DNA of 39,238 nt from Nostoc punctiforme NIES-2108 (GCA_003326195.1 LXQE01000136.1:242952-282189), one strand, 5' to 3'; shown: positions 7,061 to 16,875, counted from the stretch's first letter. Notes: generated by a model not told the origin, from the letters alone. Translations and numbers: made by a program.

Positions 7061-8059
7061 ATGACAGGTCGTCGAGCATTATTTTTAGGCATCTTTGTAA
7101 GCATCCTCCTCACCTATGCAATTTGGATCGGTGGGAGCATTCCTGCAAGTATCATCAAACTTCCTGACCAAGGATTAAATTGGTACTACTGGAAGCTTCC
7201 CCAACCAACATTTTGGAGTCGAGCGACGGCTTGGGGTATGTACCTTGGGCATCAGTTTAGCATCTGGGCGTGTATCTTGTGGGCGCAGCGATGGCTACGC
7301 CCACCGCAGGCATCGCAGTTGAAATACAAATCAGCGTTGCATCCGATAAATTACCTCATGCTTGCTATTAATGGTGTATTCATTGCTTTACACTTTCTGC
7401 AAACATATATTTGGTACGATGCTCTAGCTCAAGATACTTCAATTTGGGCTTCTCAAGGTGCAGTTGTACTTCTACTAGTGTTCGTACTGATTTTAGAAAC
7501 ACCTCGACGCGGTTTGTTTTTTGGCAATTCTGTTCCATTTCATCAACAGTTTTTGCAAATTATCAAACTGTACCATGGCTATTTTTTCTCCTTCGCCGCT
7601 ATTTACACCTTCTGGTATCATCCAATGGAAGCGACTTTGGGGCACTTGATTGGTTTTCTCTATATGTTCTTGCTTTTGCTCCAATCTTCCTTGATTTTTA
7701 ACCACACCCATGTAAACCGTTGGTGGACATTTACTTTAGAGGCTTCAGTGCTTTTACATAGTGTAATCGTGTCATTAATATTAGGGCAAAGCAAATGGCC
7801 CACATTTCTCTTTGGTTTTTTTGGCATTCTGGTACTTACTCAGCTTCACGGTTTACCTCTGGGTATCTGGACTAAACGTACTATCTACGGAGCCTTTTTA
7901 GTGAGTGTCCTGGCCGTTTATGCACTGACTGAACGCGGCTTGGGCAGAATTTATGAAGTAACTTATATTCCTCTGATTGAGTTTGGATTAGTTGGCGCAA
8001 TTTACTTAATCTTCCTGCTCATCTTATGGACAATTTCTCATTTACCTGTAAAGACGTAA
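7061..8059 (+). CDS. Polytopic membrane protein of unknown function
   Basis: This 332-residue protein has about 8-9 hydrophobic helices and no soluble domain. Several histidines lie in or near membrane segments: 'HGYFFSFAAIYTFWYHP', 'GHLIGFLYMFLL' and 'NHTHVNRWW'. This could point to cofactor or metal binding, but I do not recognise the family. The only start with the full first helix is the ATG at 7061, directly after an AATTACG repeat with no Shine-Dalgarno sequence. Residues about 74-86 ('WAQRWLRPPQASQ') are encoded by a dispersed repeat (7282-7317) inserted in frame in a loop. The next gene is convergent. Confidence 0.7.
   Translation: MTGRRALFLGIFVSILLTYAIWIGGSIPASIIKLPDQGLNWYYWKLPQPTFWSRATAWGMYLGHQFSIWACILWAQRWLRPPQASQLKYKSALHPINYLMLAINGVFIALHFLQTYIWYDALAQDTSIWASQGAVVLLLVFVLILETPRRGLFFGNSVPFHQQFLQIIKLYHGYFFSFAAIYTFWYHPMEATLGHLIGFLYMFLLLLQSSLIFNHTHVNRWWTFTLEASVLLHSVIVSLILGQSKWPTFLFGFFGILVLTQLHGLPLGIWTKRTIYGAFLVSVLAVYALTERGLGRIYEVTYIPLIEFGLVGAIYLIFLLILWTISHLPVKT
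7282..7317 (+). repeat. Dispersed Nostoc-type repeat, copy A, inside a gene
   Basis: The segment ends in CCACCGCAGGCATCGC and contains GCTACGCC. Its reverse complement matches copies B (10438-10468) and C (35954-35983) with a few differences. It is carried in frame by the membrane-protein gene 7061-8059. Confidence 0.65.
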
Positions 8060-8086
8060 TATGATGTTTGTCAAAATGCCTATAGG

Positions 8087-8160
8087 TTTGTAGTAAGGAC
8101 TTTAGTCCTTTGTCCGAAGCACTATACGAACAAAATCAGGATTTAAGTCCTGACTACAAA
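8087..8160. repeat. Imperfect inverted repeat between convergent genes
   Basis: The left arm starts TTTGTAGTAAGGACTTTAG at 8087. The right arm ends AAGTCCTGACTACAAA at 8160. The outer eight bases are perfect and the inner pairing is imperfect. It lies between the stops of two convergent genes (8059 and 8224), so it may serve both as a terminator, though there is no long T run. The unit resembles a repeat common in Nostoc intergenic spaces. Confidence 0.55.
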
Positions 8161-8223
8161 CATTTTTGAAGGAAGCTTGATTAGCCAAACATAGTATAAA
8201 TAAACATTAAAAAATCAGCAATT

Positions 8224-9669
8224 TTATTGACCACTACTAAGGATTTTTTGCTGTTGATAAAGCTGTTTAAACTGCTGTTGTTGTATTTTATGATCCACAA
8301 TTGGAGCGGGATAGCCAACAGCATGACGTTCTAAAGGTGGAATTTTCCCAGTAACTAAATATTCTGTATCTACAGACCGCAATTCTGACACCCATTGCCG
8401 AATATATTCCCCTTCTGGATCGAATTTTTGTGTTTGACTGGCTGGGTTGAAAATCCGTACAGGTTTGGGGTCCATACCGCTAGAAGCACTCCATTGCCAA
8501 CCGCCATTATTGGCAGATAAATCACCATCAATCAACTTCTGCATAAAGTATTTTTCTCCCAATTGGGGATTAATTAGCAAGTCTTTAGTAAGGAAACTCG
8601 CAACAATCATCCGACAGCGGTTATGCATCCAGCCGCTTTCATTCATCTGGCGCATTGCTGCATCCACAATGGGGTAGCCTGTTCTCCCCTCACACCAAGC
8701 TTGGAAATATTCTTCGTTAGTTTCCCAAGGAAAGTTCTTAAAGGTGTCGCGGAAAGCACCATCAGCTAATTCGGGGAAGTTATACATTGCGTGTTGATAA
8801 AACTCCCGCCAAGCTAATTCCTGTTGCCATGTGCGGATATTAACTGCTGTTTCTTCACTGCGGCTGTTTTCCATTGCTTCTATGGTGGCTTGCCAAACGG
8901 TGCGAATGCCAATTACCCCAAATTTTAAAGCTGCACTCAGTTGTGATGTACCGTCCACTGCGGGGAAATTGCGCTGTTCTTGATATTCAGTAATGGCTTT
9001 AGTAGTAAATTCTTCTAATCGTTCTTGTGCCGCCGCTTCTCCTGGTGAAATAATTAATTGTTCATCCCAGATGAATCCTAAATCTTTTGCTGAAGGTAGT
9101 GCCAAGGCTCCTGCAAGTTTAGCAATTTCCTGTTCCGCTTCCGTTAATCCCTCAACATTTTGTAGTGTTTCTACGGGTTGAGCCTTCGGTTTAGTAATCC
9201 AATTTTTCCAGAAGGGGGTGTAAACCGTGTAAGGACTGTTACTACCCGTGCGTAACTCCTCTGGAGAGTTGAGGATTTGATCCCAGTTTTGGTTAAGAAA
9301 CTCAATGCCTTTTTCTTTGAGGGCATTTATAACGGTGCGATCGCGTTCTTGTGAATAAGGCTCTACATCCCAATTCCAAAAAACAGCTTTGGCATTTATT
9401 GCTTCGGCTAAGGCTGGTATCGCTTGTACAGGATCGGCGTGGAGTATTAACAACTGGCTACCAACTTGAGCATATCGCTCTTGGAGTTTCTGCAAACAGC
9501 CAATCATATAAGTTACTTTCACAGGAGCAACATCATCCCGTTCCAGAATATTCGGATCGAGGCAAAACACGCCCACCACCTTCGGACTCCGCTGTTTTGC
9601 CGCAGCCAGTCCCGTATTATCAGAAATGCGTAAATCGCGCCGATGCCAAAACAGAATTAAGTCAGACAT
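8224..9669 (-). CDS. phrA: Class I CPD photolyase (deoxyribodipyrimidine photo-lyase)
   Basis: This 481-residue flavoprotein is predicted to split cyclobutane pyrimidine dimers with light. The N-terminal antenna domain (about 1-130) begins '[18 protein letters not shown]', the usual photolyase opening. The C-terminal FAD domain (about 210-470) has '[11 protein letters not shown]', '[11 protein letters not shown]', 'WMHNRCRM' and '[15 protein letters not shown]'. The last is the flavin-binding signature of DNA photolyases as opposed to most cryptochromes. The start is set at the ATG at 9669, because homologues begin there. The open frame extends 17 codons further upstream to 9720. The gene symbol follows cyanobacterial usage. 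DNA-repair activity is inferred from family. Confidence 0.9.
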   Translation of the reverse strand: MSDLILFWHRRDLRISDNTGLAAAKQRSPKVVGVFCLDPNILERDDVAPVKVTYMIGCLQKLQERYAQVGSQLLILHADPVQAIPALAEAINAKAVFWNWDVEPYSQERDRTVINALKEKGIEFLNQNWDQILNSPEELRTGSNSPYTVYTPFWKNWITKPKAQPVETLQNVEGLTEAEQEIAKLAGALALPSAKDLGFIWDEQLIISPGEAAAQERLEEFTTKAITEYQEQRNFPAVDGTSQLSAALKFGVIGIRTVWQATIEAMENSRSEETAVNIRTWQQELAWREFYQHAMYNFPELADGAFRDTFKNFPWETNEEYFQAWCEGRTGYPIVDAAMRQMNESGWMHNRCRMIVASFLTKDLLINPQLGEKYFMQKLIDGDLSANNGGWQWSASSGMDPKPVRIFNPASQTQKFDPEGEYIRQWVSELRSVDTEYLVTGKIPPLERHAVGYPAPIVDHKIQQQQFKQLYQQQKILSSGQ

Positions 9670-9720
9670 TCCATGCTGGATATAGTTCACCCGTACTAGC
9701 TTAGATGCTAGTGGTACCAA

Positions 9721-9954
9721 TAAGCATCATTCTGGCGATAAATTTATTCTTTTAATGGGTATTGAGGAGTTAACTATAGCGGTTTGCTATTGCGTGGTGT
9801 AAGGGCGCACAGCTGTTACCCTTACGCATTCAAATGAAAATTGCGATCGCAGAATGTCAATAGTCAACTAAACCCCGGTTTATCAATCGGGAATAGTGGC
9901 TTTTCATCTCAAAATTGAGTATACTCTTCTTAACAGTTAATTAGTCTTTTTGTC
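9721..9954. other. Divergent promoter region of photolyase and cupin genes
   Basis: This 234-bp AT-rich spacer lies between divergent genes and contains a HIP1 site (GCGATCGC). I see no clear palindromic operator. Promoter elements for both genes must lie here or in the 5' extension up to 9670. Confidence 0.4.
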
Positions 9955-10530
9955 ATGGCTAACCTACTACTTGACGACGGTACGATTGAGAGCGATTTAG
10001 GCGAAATAGCTCGTGAACTTGCGCCTCTTGGCATTCAACTCAAACACTACGACCCAGGAACATCGCTACTCTTCCCTAATCTGCTAGACCAGGACCTTTT
10101 AACTGAGTCCGAGAAACGTTATTGTGTAGAACTCCATAACAGCGTCTTTGAATTTCTTCAGCAAGAAAATGGCGCTCTCTGGTGTGACTTACTAAATGTG
10201 CATCCAGGTTCGTTCAATCTTCACCACCTGATCGCAACCTACGGCCGTTACCATACTCATCCTGCGGCTGAACCCCTCTATGTGTTGTCAGGAGAAATGA
10301 TTTATGGCTTCGTGAGACCTGATGGCAGCCAAGTAGAGCTTTTAGTTCAGGCACAAGACTATCTTTATATCCCCGCCGGCGTTGAGCATTGGTGCAGCCC
10401 AACTGCATCGTTAAATTTCAAAGGGATACGCTATTTTGCGATGCCTGCGGCGGGCTGCGCCAACGCAGAAGGTTGGATTCCAAATTATACAGGGACTCAA
10501 GTGAGTGATTCGATCCAAAAGCCGCGTTAA
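9955..10530 (+). CDS. Acireductone dioxygenase-like cupin (methionine salvage)
   Basis: This 191-residue single cupin has the metal ligands of acireductone dioxygenase: His100 and His102 with Glu106 in 'YHTHPAAEPLYV' (HxHxxxE), and His145 in 'YIPAGVEHW'. The N-terminus ('IARELAPLGIQLKHYD') also matches the family. The enzyme cleaves acireductone to the 2-oxo acid precursor of methionine plus formate in the methionine salvage pathway. No other mtn gene is adjacent. Residues about 162-172 ('AMPAAGCANAE') come from a dispersed repeat inserted in frame near the C-terminus, after the last ligand. A short palindrome, AAGCTCATTGAGCTT, overlaps the stop. A related sugar-binding cupin cannot be excluded. 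Confidence 0.75.
   Translation: MANLLLDDGTIESDLGEIARELAPLGIQLKHYDPGTSLLFPNLLDQDLLTESEKRYCVELHNSVFEFLQQENGALWCDLLNVHPGSFNLHHLIATYGRYHTHPAAEPLYVLSGEMIYGFVRPDGSQVELLVQAQDYLYIPAGVEHWCSPTASLNFKGIRYFAMPAAGCANAEGWIPNYTGTQVSDSIQKPR
10438..10468 (+). repeat. Dispersed Nostoc-type repeat, copy B, inside a gene
   Basis: It starts GCGATGCCTGCGGCGGGCTG and ends GCGCCAACGCAG. It matches copy C (35954-35983) directly and copy A (7282-7317) in inverted orientation. It is read in frame by the cupin gene and adds about ten residues near the C-terminus. Confidence 0.7.
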
Positions 10531-10742
10531 AGCTCATTGAGCTTGTAGCCATCTGTGATTGTTATTACTTTATATAGCCTTAAACTCAATGTCCATTGAT
10601 AACGTTTGCTACTATCTTTTAGAAGAGTGTCCCGATGGGGAATAAAATGCCAAGCTGTTTCAATGATATTTTTTGCTAAACCCAAGTTGAGTCAACTTAG
10701 AAAATGTCGTTTTGGGATTAGAGAAAAATATGCCGTGAAAAT

Positions 10743-11558
10743 TCAGATTGGTGGTGGGTTGCGACGAATTTGGTCTTTTGGCAGAGTAATCACATTGAAA
10801 GCTTGCCATTTGGTTGTAACGTACTTAAATTTACCAATACCAAAGTCTTTATTAGTAGCCCAGTTCTTCCACCGTGTATTTAAATTAAACCAGTAATCTC
10901 CCCCTTCACTAAGAACGTAGCGAGCCTTAAAGCGATCGTCAGGTTTGTTAAAATCATCTACCACAAGTCGAGCTTCAACTGTGGTAAACATCCCCATTAC
11001 ATCAATGGGATTAATAGATGCCCGACCAGGTGGCCAAAAGTGGAAGTTGTAACCATTACCTGCTTTGACAGAGATACTTCCGTCAGGCTCATATCTAATA
11101 TTGGCTGGTTTATTGATGTCCCCTACGAAATTTTCCCTATAGGCAGAACCTTCAACTCTCACAGAACTTTGGAGAATATGCCACTTTTTATCTTTCTTAC
11201 TGAGATAGTAAGCCTTAATATTTTTTATTTGCACACGGGTGTTAGTTGCAGGATTACCTTCAGACGCTTCATATAATTGTCCCCATGCTGTCATGGCTGT
11301 AAAAGTACCTGGATCAGTATTACCTAAACGTGGCTTGGTAGCCCAACTCCAGTGCAAAGGAATCCCACGGGGTATGCCCTCATGAGGTGGTTGCATATCA
11401 TAAACGATGGTTTCAATAGAGTTAATTGGTTTGGGCGCCAGTGAATCTACTTTGTAGGGAAAACCGCTAGTAATTATCGCAGTAAATATACATAATAAAA
11501 AAAGTAAAGTTTTAGAGTTGAAAACACTATACGTAAGCATAAACACTGTTTTTTTCAA
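10743..11558 (-). CDS. Secreted protein of unknown function
   Basis: This 271-residue protein has an N-terminal signal sequence (hydrophobic core about residues 17-31) and a mature part rich in Trp, Tyr, Asn and beta-strand-like sequence. It has no transmembrane helix or sorting tail after the signal. Recurrent aromatic patches ('HWSWATKPR', 'NFHFWPPGR', 'DYWFNLNTRW') suggest an all-beta, possibly carbohydrate-binding fold, but this is inference and I recognise no family. The start is TTG at 11558, with AGGGA 7 bp upstream. An ATG at 11540 lacks a ribosome binding site. The gene lies just downstream of the exopolysaccharide cluster on the same strand. Confidence 0.65.
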   Translation of the reverse strand: MKKTVFMLTYSVFNSKTLLFLLCIFTAIITSGFPYKVDSLAPKPINSIETIVYDMQPPHEGIPRGIPLHWSWATKPRLGNTDPGTFTAMTAWGQLYEASEGNPATNTRVQIKNIKAYYLSKKDKKWHILQSSVRVEGSAYRENFVGDINKPANIRYEPDGSISVKAGNGYNFHFWPPGRASINPIDVMGMFTTVEARLVVDDFNKPDDRFKARYVLSEGGDYWFNLNTRWKNWATNKDFGIGKFKYVTTKWQAFNVITLPKDQIRRNPPPI

Positions 11559-11985
11559 GGTTTAATCCCTAAATTTAGTAAGCTTGCAGTCACTTTGATA
11601 ACACTGTATTTTTTAAATGGCAATTTAGAATAGTAATTACGCAAATGAGATATCTGCGTAATTATATAATACATTTGTACTACTGAAAGGCTTGGTACTC
11701 AGCGCTTTCAAACTAGCCATTCATCGACGAGCGCTTTCCTCAATCGCTATTTTACATTGGCAAGAGAAAAATACGACCAAAAAGAAAAGGATTGAGCCGC
11801 GACTTAATTTATTTATGGAGAATCAAAAATGCAAACCAACATTATTCAAGATTTAAGCCCCCAGATTTATCTGTGGGGTCTTCAATTTTAAATGAGCGAA
11901 TTCCTTGTACCCCTTTGCTTAAGCGCAGCCAAGTACTATGGCAAAAAGCCAGAGCAAGAAGGCTATTTTTTTGACACGCATATCA
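11559..11985. other. Gene-free stretch downstream of the exopolysaccharide operon
   Basis: No convincing gene is present. One hairpin stands out at 11858-11878: CCCC-CAGAT, a two-base loop, ATCTG, a bulged T, then GGGG. It lacks a T run, so it is not a classic terminator. A short ORF of about 57 codons from 11891 overlaps the neighbouring gene and has no recognisable feature. Confidence 0.45.
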
Positions 11986-12948
11986 CTACTCCTTGCTACT
12001 CAACAGTAGCATTTTACTCTTTGCAAGTCGTACCTGTTGTAGCACTGTTATTATCCACTTCTTGATCAACCACCTAATAAGACTTTGAGCGTAATCTTGT
12101 AATAAAATTTGCGGATGCAGGCGGATTGCTGTCCATAGCTTTTGACCAGCCTGATTGACAGTATCGATACTATTACTATTTTGCTTTAAATATTGTTGTG
12201 TAACATATTGATAGATCCAGGCTAAACTTTGCTTTTTTAGATGTTTAAGCTCTGCTGGAGCTGTTTGAAATGTTTTTTTTATGACCAGAAGACCATCGTC
12301 CTCCATGTGTTTGACTTTGGTAAATGACATTGAATTTGAAGATTGACGATAAAAAATTTGATGTTTCGGGACTACAACAAAATTCCAAGAAACTGATAAC
12401 CGCAGCCAATAATCCCAGTCGGCACAACCTGCACAGACAGGATCAAAGCCTCCCACAGATTCAATTGCTTGTCGGCGAATTAATGGGTTGGAACCGCTAG
12501 CCAGAAAGTTATTAACTAATAAATTAGGCTGGACATCACCCTCAAAGAATATGGAAACACCAGGAATTGAAGATTTTCCTTGCTCATCCATAAAATAAGT
12601 CCAGCTATAAGCAACTCCTGCATCTGGATGGTGTTTCAGGGCTGCTAGCTGTAGCTCTAACTTATCTGGAGTCCACAAATCATCAGCATCAAGAAATGCA
12701 ATAAATTTCCCAATAGCATGAGAAAAACCGCGATTACGAGCGACTGAAAGTCCACCATTTTCATAAGAAAAAACTTTGAGACGCTGATCCTGAACACTCT
12801 GAACTAGCGCGAGAGTATTGTCTGTCGAGCCATCATTTATGATAATTATTTCAAAATCCGCAAATGTTTGTTCTTGAACGGATTTGATAGTTTCAAAAAT
12901 TGTATGTTCAGCATTATATGCAGGAATAATAACAGATATGATTGGCAT
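11986..12948 (-). CDS. GT2 family glycosyltransferase (paralogue 1)
   Basis: This 320-residue inverting glycosyltransferase has an N-terminal GT-A domain: 'ISVIIPAYNAEHTIFETI', nucleotide-sugar contact 'INDGSTDNT', 'ARNRG', and the DxD-type metal motif in 'FLDADDLW' at about residues 90-97. An 'ADWDYWLR' acceptor-side motif follows, then a helical C-terminal region. The start is the ATG at 12948, because its close paralogue 18307-19290 begins at the same place. A frame extension to 12975 would use GTG. It is the last gene of the minus-strand cluster, 198 bp after its neighbour, and probably adds one sugar to the lipid-linked repeat unit. The sugar is unknown. Confidence 0.85.
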   Translation of the reverse strand: MPIISVIIPAYNAEHTIFETIKSVQEQTFADFEIIIINDGSTDNTLALVQSVQDQRLKVFSYENGGLSVARNRGFSHAIGKFIAFLDADDLWTPDKLELQLAALKHHPDAGVAYSWTYFMDEQGKSSIPGVSIFFEGDVQPNLLVNNFLASGSNPLIRRQAIESVGGFDPVCAGCADWDYWLRLSVSWNFVVVPKHQIFYRQSSNSMSFTKVKHMEDDGLLVIKKTFQTAPAELKHLKKQSLAWIYQYVTQQYLKQNSNSIDTVNQAGQKLWTAIRLHPQILLQDYAQSLIRWLIKKWIITVLQQVRLAKSKMLLLSSKE

Positions 12949-13146
12949 AAATTGGCTTTTCAATAAATTGCACACAAACTGTAAAATTGGTTATCACTCT
13001 TATATTTGAGTATTTAAAGCATAGACTCAAGAGTAGAATTGAAATTTGAGAGATAGGCGTTAATCTGGAAAAATGAATTCAGATAATTCCATTCTGGTCA
13101 GGATTTTTTCGTGCTTAAAATCCTTAAATGAGGTCTTGGTTTTAAA

Positions 13147-14409
13147 CTACAAAAAATTCTTAATGCCAAACATTTTATCAAGCTTTAAATAAATCGCTGG
13201 CGTTGAGTATTCCTGCTCAAAGGTAGTTTTTACTTCCTGCGAAAGTTTAGTAGCGAAGTGAAAATCTGTTAGTAAACTTAGAATATGATTTGCAAATTGG
13301 ACTGGATTGTCATTAATTAAAGCATTAATACCATCCTGCAAAAATAGAGCAGAAGCACAGACCTGGGTAGTTACAATAGGTAATGAGTAAGACATTGCTT
13401 CTATAAGCTTGACTTTTGTTCCAGCTCCAGTTAGCAAAGGGCAAATGAATAACTTAGACTGCAAATGAAGTTCCGAAAGATCTGGAACATATCCTAATAG
13501 TTTAATATTTTTATTGTAGTGTGCATCAACTTGAATATGCTCACAAATATTACCTGCTATTGCTAGCTGAGTGTTTGGTCTAGCGTGTACAACATGTGGA
13601 AAAATAGAATCTAGAAAGAATTTAATTCCATCTTCATTAGGGGGATTATAATGACCAACAAATAATAAGTCATATTTGAAAGTTCTATCTTGATATGAAA
13701 CCTGCTCTGAATTATATATCAGGCTATCAACTGGATGGGGAATTGATTGCAGTTTGTGGGATGGCAAGTGTGTCGCAAGAACAGAGAATTCATAATTAGA
13801 GTCAGAGATAATAGTATTAAATTTGTTCAGTAAAGTTACTTCTTTCAGAAAATTCGATTCATAATCAAATTTCAAACCATCAAAAGGATTACGGTCTTTC
13901 ATCATCGCACGTAGTCTACAGCAAATATCATGAGTATCAATTATGGTGTGAGTAGTTGAAGGTGATTTAATATCTGCTGCCAAATGAGCAAAATTTAAGG
14001 TATTGATCCATATAAAATCATATGCGTTCTGAGTAACTAAATTATTAACAAATTTCACATAGCCTGGAGGAGCATAGTAATCTGAATCAACAGGTATTTC
14101 TTCACGTAGTAATTTGTTATAGTACAAAGACTTGCTGCGACTCGATAACTGATCGTAGAAATTGTATCTGCCTTCGTATACGAATACATTATCTACAAGT
14201 TTTAAAGCTTCTTGTGTTTGTTCTGCGCTCCATCTTGGATTAACCCATGTGTCTCTAAACTGATTGGCTGCAACAACATCTACAGTGATAGAATCTTTTC
14301 GATTATTGAAATATTTCAGTATACCTAACACCCTGCGCTGAGTGCCATAATGTAAAGGCGTAAGTGGTACTGGTAGATGAAATAGTATTTTCTTTCTTGC
14401 CTGGTTCAT
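13147..14409 (-). CDS. GT4-type glycosyltransferase
   Basis: This 420-residue protein has the two-domain GT-B layout. The N-terminal half opens 'KILFHLPVPLTPLHYGTQRR'. The C-terminal GT4 domain has 'LLFVGHYNPPNEDG' and the sugar-nucleotide signature 'GAGTKVKLIEAMSYSLPIVT', with the Glu near residue 340 expected to hold the donor ribose. It is a retaining enzyme by family. The start ATG at 14409 gives a complete first Rossmann strand. It lies between the SDR gene (160 bp upstream) and a GT2 gene and belongs to the same strand run. Donor and acceptor are unknown. Confidence 0.85.
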   Translation of the reverse strand: MNQARKKILFHLPVPLTPLHYGTQRRVLGILKYFNNRKDSITVDVVAANQFRDTWVNPRWSAEQTQEALKLVDNVFVYEGRYNFYDQLSSRSKSLYYNKLLREEIPVDSDYYAPPGYVKFVNNLVTQNAYDFIWINTLNFAHLAADIKSPSTTHTIIDTHDICCRLRAMMKDRNPFDGLKFDYESNFLKEVTLLNKFNTIISDSNYEFSVLATHLPSHKLQSIPHPVDSLIYNSEQVSYQDRTFKYDLLFVGHYNPPNEDGIKFFLDSIFPHVVHARPNTQLAIAGNICEHIQVDAHYNKNIKLLGYVPDLSELHLQSKLFICPLLTGAGTKVKLIEAMSYSLPIVTTQVCASALFLQDGINALINDNPVQFANHILSLLTDFHFATKLSQEVKTTFEQEYSTPAIYLKLDKMFGIKNFL

Positions 14410-14569
14410 AAAATCTAGGTTCCTAGTTCAGAAATAATCTATAGCCAAAGTCAGAATTCAGAGAGAGAATGCTTAACTATTAAGACTTACATGAATCCTC
14501 AATGTCCTAACTAGCCTGTCAACTGCTATATCTATGGATTTGTAGTTATGGGGAAATAAGTAATCTCTG

Positions 14570-15496
14570 TCATACACCAACTAACTCTGCAAGACACCAA
14601 TTTGCAAACGTTTTAACACCACGTTCCAATGCAACAGAAGTGGTAAATCCCAATTCTTCTAGCTTTGAGATATCTGCCTTCCAATTCAATGGTGTTCCAG
14701 AGGGAACTACGCCATCAAACTGAGGTATGCAATTAGACTCTAGAGAGTTTGAAATTAAGGTGACAAGTTCTCTAATTGTTACCTCTTGCCCGCTAGCTAG
14801 GTTATAAACCTCACCTTGCATCGGCGCATCACAAGCAATCACTTTAAAGGCCTTAGCAATGTCTAGAGCATGAACAAAGTCACGGCTTTCATATCCTGTA
14901 CCCTGAAGAACCAATGTTCTTGCACTTATTATTTTCTGGCAAATATCCCATAACACCTGACGACGCAGCCCTGGGCCATAGGCTGAAAATATTCTCACAC
15001 TAGCAGTTGGCAACCCATATATCTGTGAAAATTCCTTGCATAGCATTTCACCTTGTAACTTGTGAAAGCCATAGGGAGAAAGCGGCGCTGGAATTTGAGT
15101 TTCGCTGATTGGAAGTAACCCCGGATTCCCATAAACTGCTGCACTGGAAAGGTAAATGAACCGACAACCCGGTACGGCTAAACGGAGAGCATTCAAAACT
15201 TCATAAGTGACAACAGTATTAGCATAGAAATCAGGCGTTGGCTCCGACATGGATAAGCTTGGTGCAGCACGACCCGCACAGTGAATACACACATCAGGGC
15301 GGTGCTTTTGCATAATCTCACTCAACAGTGGATCGGGCAATTTTACTGTATAGTAAGCTGCCAAACTCGCCAGGGGTGCGTTCTCAGACTGAGAACTATC
15401 AATACCAATCACCGACCAACCTAATTCTGAAAAATGCCGCACAACATAGCGACCGATAAAACCCGCTGTGCCAGTAACCAAAATATTGTTCGCCAT
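14570..15496 (-). CDS. NAD-dependent epimerase/dehydratase (extended SDR)
   Basis: This 308-residue enzyme is predicted to modify a nucleotide sugar. It has the nucleotide-binding glycine motif 'VTGTAGFIG' near the N-terminus, 'HCAGRAAPSLS', the Ser-containing 'YLSSAAVYG', and the catalytic pair Tyr-xxx-Lys in 'SPYGFHKLQGE'. Further on are 'VRIFSAYGPG' and the extended-SDR 'RDFVHALDIAKA'. These fit UDP-glucose 4-epimerase or GDP/dTDP-sugar enzymes, and the substrate cannot be assigned. The start is taken as the ATG at 15496. The frame extends 8 codons to a TTG at 15520, and neither has a good ribosome binding site. Confidence 0.85.
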   Translation of the reverse strand: MANNILVTGTAGFIGRYVVRHFSELGWSVIGIDSSQSENAPLASLAAYYTVKLPDPLLSEIMQKHRPDVCIHCAGRAAPSLSMSEPTPDFYANTVVTYEVLNALRLAVPGCRFIYLSSAAVYGNPGLLPISETQIPAPLSPYGFHKLQGEMLCKEFSQIYGLPTASVRIFSAYGPGLRRQVLWDICQKIISARTLVLQGTGYESRDFVHALDIAKAFKVIACDAPMQGEVYNLASGQEVTIRELVTLISNSLESNCIPQFDGVVPSGTPLNWKADISKLEELGFTTSVALERGVKTFANWCLAELVGV

Positions 15497-15597
15497 AGCT
15501 TTGTTGCATGAATTAGACAAGAGAAAGTTAATAAAAAGACTTGGATATGGCTCTCATAATTTCCGATTACGCAGTCTATTAAATTGGTATTTAACTA

Positions 15598-16875
15598 TTA
15601 ATTCTCCATAAAAGTAGCAGAAGTTCCGTATTTATTAAATACATATCGGTGAGTCCAGATCGTAAAAGCAGGTAATATTAGTAAATGAGAAATCAAAACT
15701 GCTGCAGCTACCCAAAATATTCCCCAATTAACTGCTATGAGTATGGAAACTGCAAATATTGTGGTAAAGATTAAGTCTAGATAAAGCGTAATATGAGTTT
15801 TATCTACAGCATTTAGTAATATAGAAGAAGCCCAGTTATAGGTTCGAGGTAAAACCGAAAGACAGACCATGATTAAAATTGGGACTGCTGTTATCCACTT
15901 TTGACCAAATATGATTGGAACATAAACTGGAGCCAAAAGAGATTGTAAAAGAATCAAAGGTATTACAACTAATGAAACTTTTTTCAGACTGCTAAAATAG
16001 CTTTTTTTTAACTGCATGTAATCTGCACGAAAAGCACAAATATGGGGAAATAAAGCCACCATAAATGTATTGATAACATTCATAGTTATTCCTAATCCAG
16101 CATTGAAGGCAAAATAGTATATTCCTAATGCATCGACACCCAGAAATCTACCGATAATTAAGTAATCTAAGTTTCCCCTTAGTTTACCCAAAAACTCAGC
16201 ACCGAGTAGATTTTTGCCAAAATTGAGAATCTCCTGCCATCGCTCTAACTTAAAGGATTTTGGAGGTCGCCAAGAATGATTCATCCAGCTGATGACAATC
16301 CAGACTGGAGTTGTCAGAACCATAGACCAAACTATTGCCCATACCCTCAAACCTAAAATTACTAGAATTACAATAATGATATTGCTGAGTATTGACTGTG
16401 TAGCATTGCATAATGCTATTGTTTTTAGCCGATTTTCTCGTTCAATCATTGCCAAATGAACCATAAAAATCGGAAACATTAAGTAGACTAAAGCCTGGGT
16501 ACAGATAGGAAGAATTAACTGATTATTTCCGTAAAATTGAGCAATTGGAAAGGCAGCAATACACTGAATAATAAAAATTGACCCACAAAGTATCCAGTTC
16601 AACCAATAGGATGTATTGCATAGAGTCTTGACATCTTGTTCATCAGCTTGAACAATCTTTGCTCCAATTCCACCTCTGAGAGTGAGAACGGTTGCAAAGT
16701 CAAAAATGGTATAAATGATTGCCATCAGCCCGTAGTCTTGGGGGCTGAATATACGAGCTAGAGTAACTGTTGTTCCTAAGCGGAAGATACGATTTACTAA
16801 CTCTGCTCCTGCCAGCCAGCCAACATTGCGAATAAAGTGATCGGATGATATCTGTTTGAGCTTATTTATTAGCAT
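15598..16875 (-). CDS. Wzx-type lipopolysaccharide/exopolysaccharide flippase
   Basis: This 425-residue protein with about 10-12 membrane helices is of the MOP superfamily (polysaccharide transporter branch). The N-terminal half has 'GWLAGAELVNRIFRLGTTVT', 'LARIFSPQDYGLMAI' and 'LRGGIGAKIVQ', which are typical of the MviN/Wzx-like colanic-acid flippases. It should move the undecaprenyl-diphosphate-linked repeat unit to the periplasmic face for Wzy. It follows the upstream GT4 gene by only 10 bp, which supports cotranscription. Confidence 0.85.
   Translation of the reverse strand: MLINKLKQISSDHFIRNVGWLAGAELVNRIFRLGTTVTLARIFSPQDYGLMAIIYTIFDFATVLTLRGGIGAKIVQADEQDVKTLCNTSYWLNWILCGSIFIIQCIAAFPIAQFYGNNQLILPICTQALVYLMFPIFMVHLAMIERENRLKTIALCNATQSILSNIIIVILVILGLRVWAIVWSMVLTTPVWIVISWMNHSWRPPKSFKLERWQEILNFGKNLLGAEFLGKLRGNLDYLIIGRFLGVDALGIYYFAFNAGLGITMNVINTFMVALFPHICAFRADYMQLKKSYFSSLKKVSLVVIPLILLQSLLAPVYVPIIFGQKWITAVPILIMVCLSVLPRTYNWASSILLNAVDKTHITLYLDLIFTTIFAVSILIAVNWGIFWVAAAVLISHLLILPAFTIWTHRYVFNKYGTSATFMEN

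Noticed and set aside
11891..12064. 57-codon plus-strand frame ahead of and over the GT2 3' end
   Set aside because: Half of it is antisense to a clear glycosyltransferase gene, and no family or strong ribosome binding site is seen.
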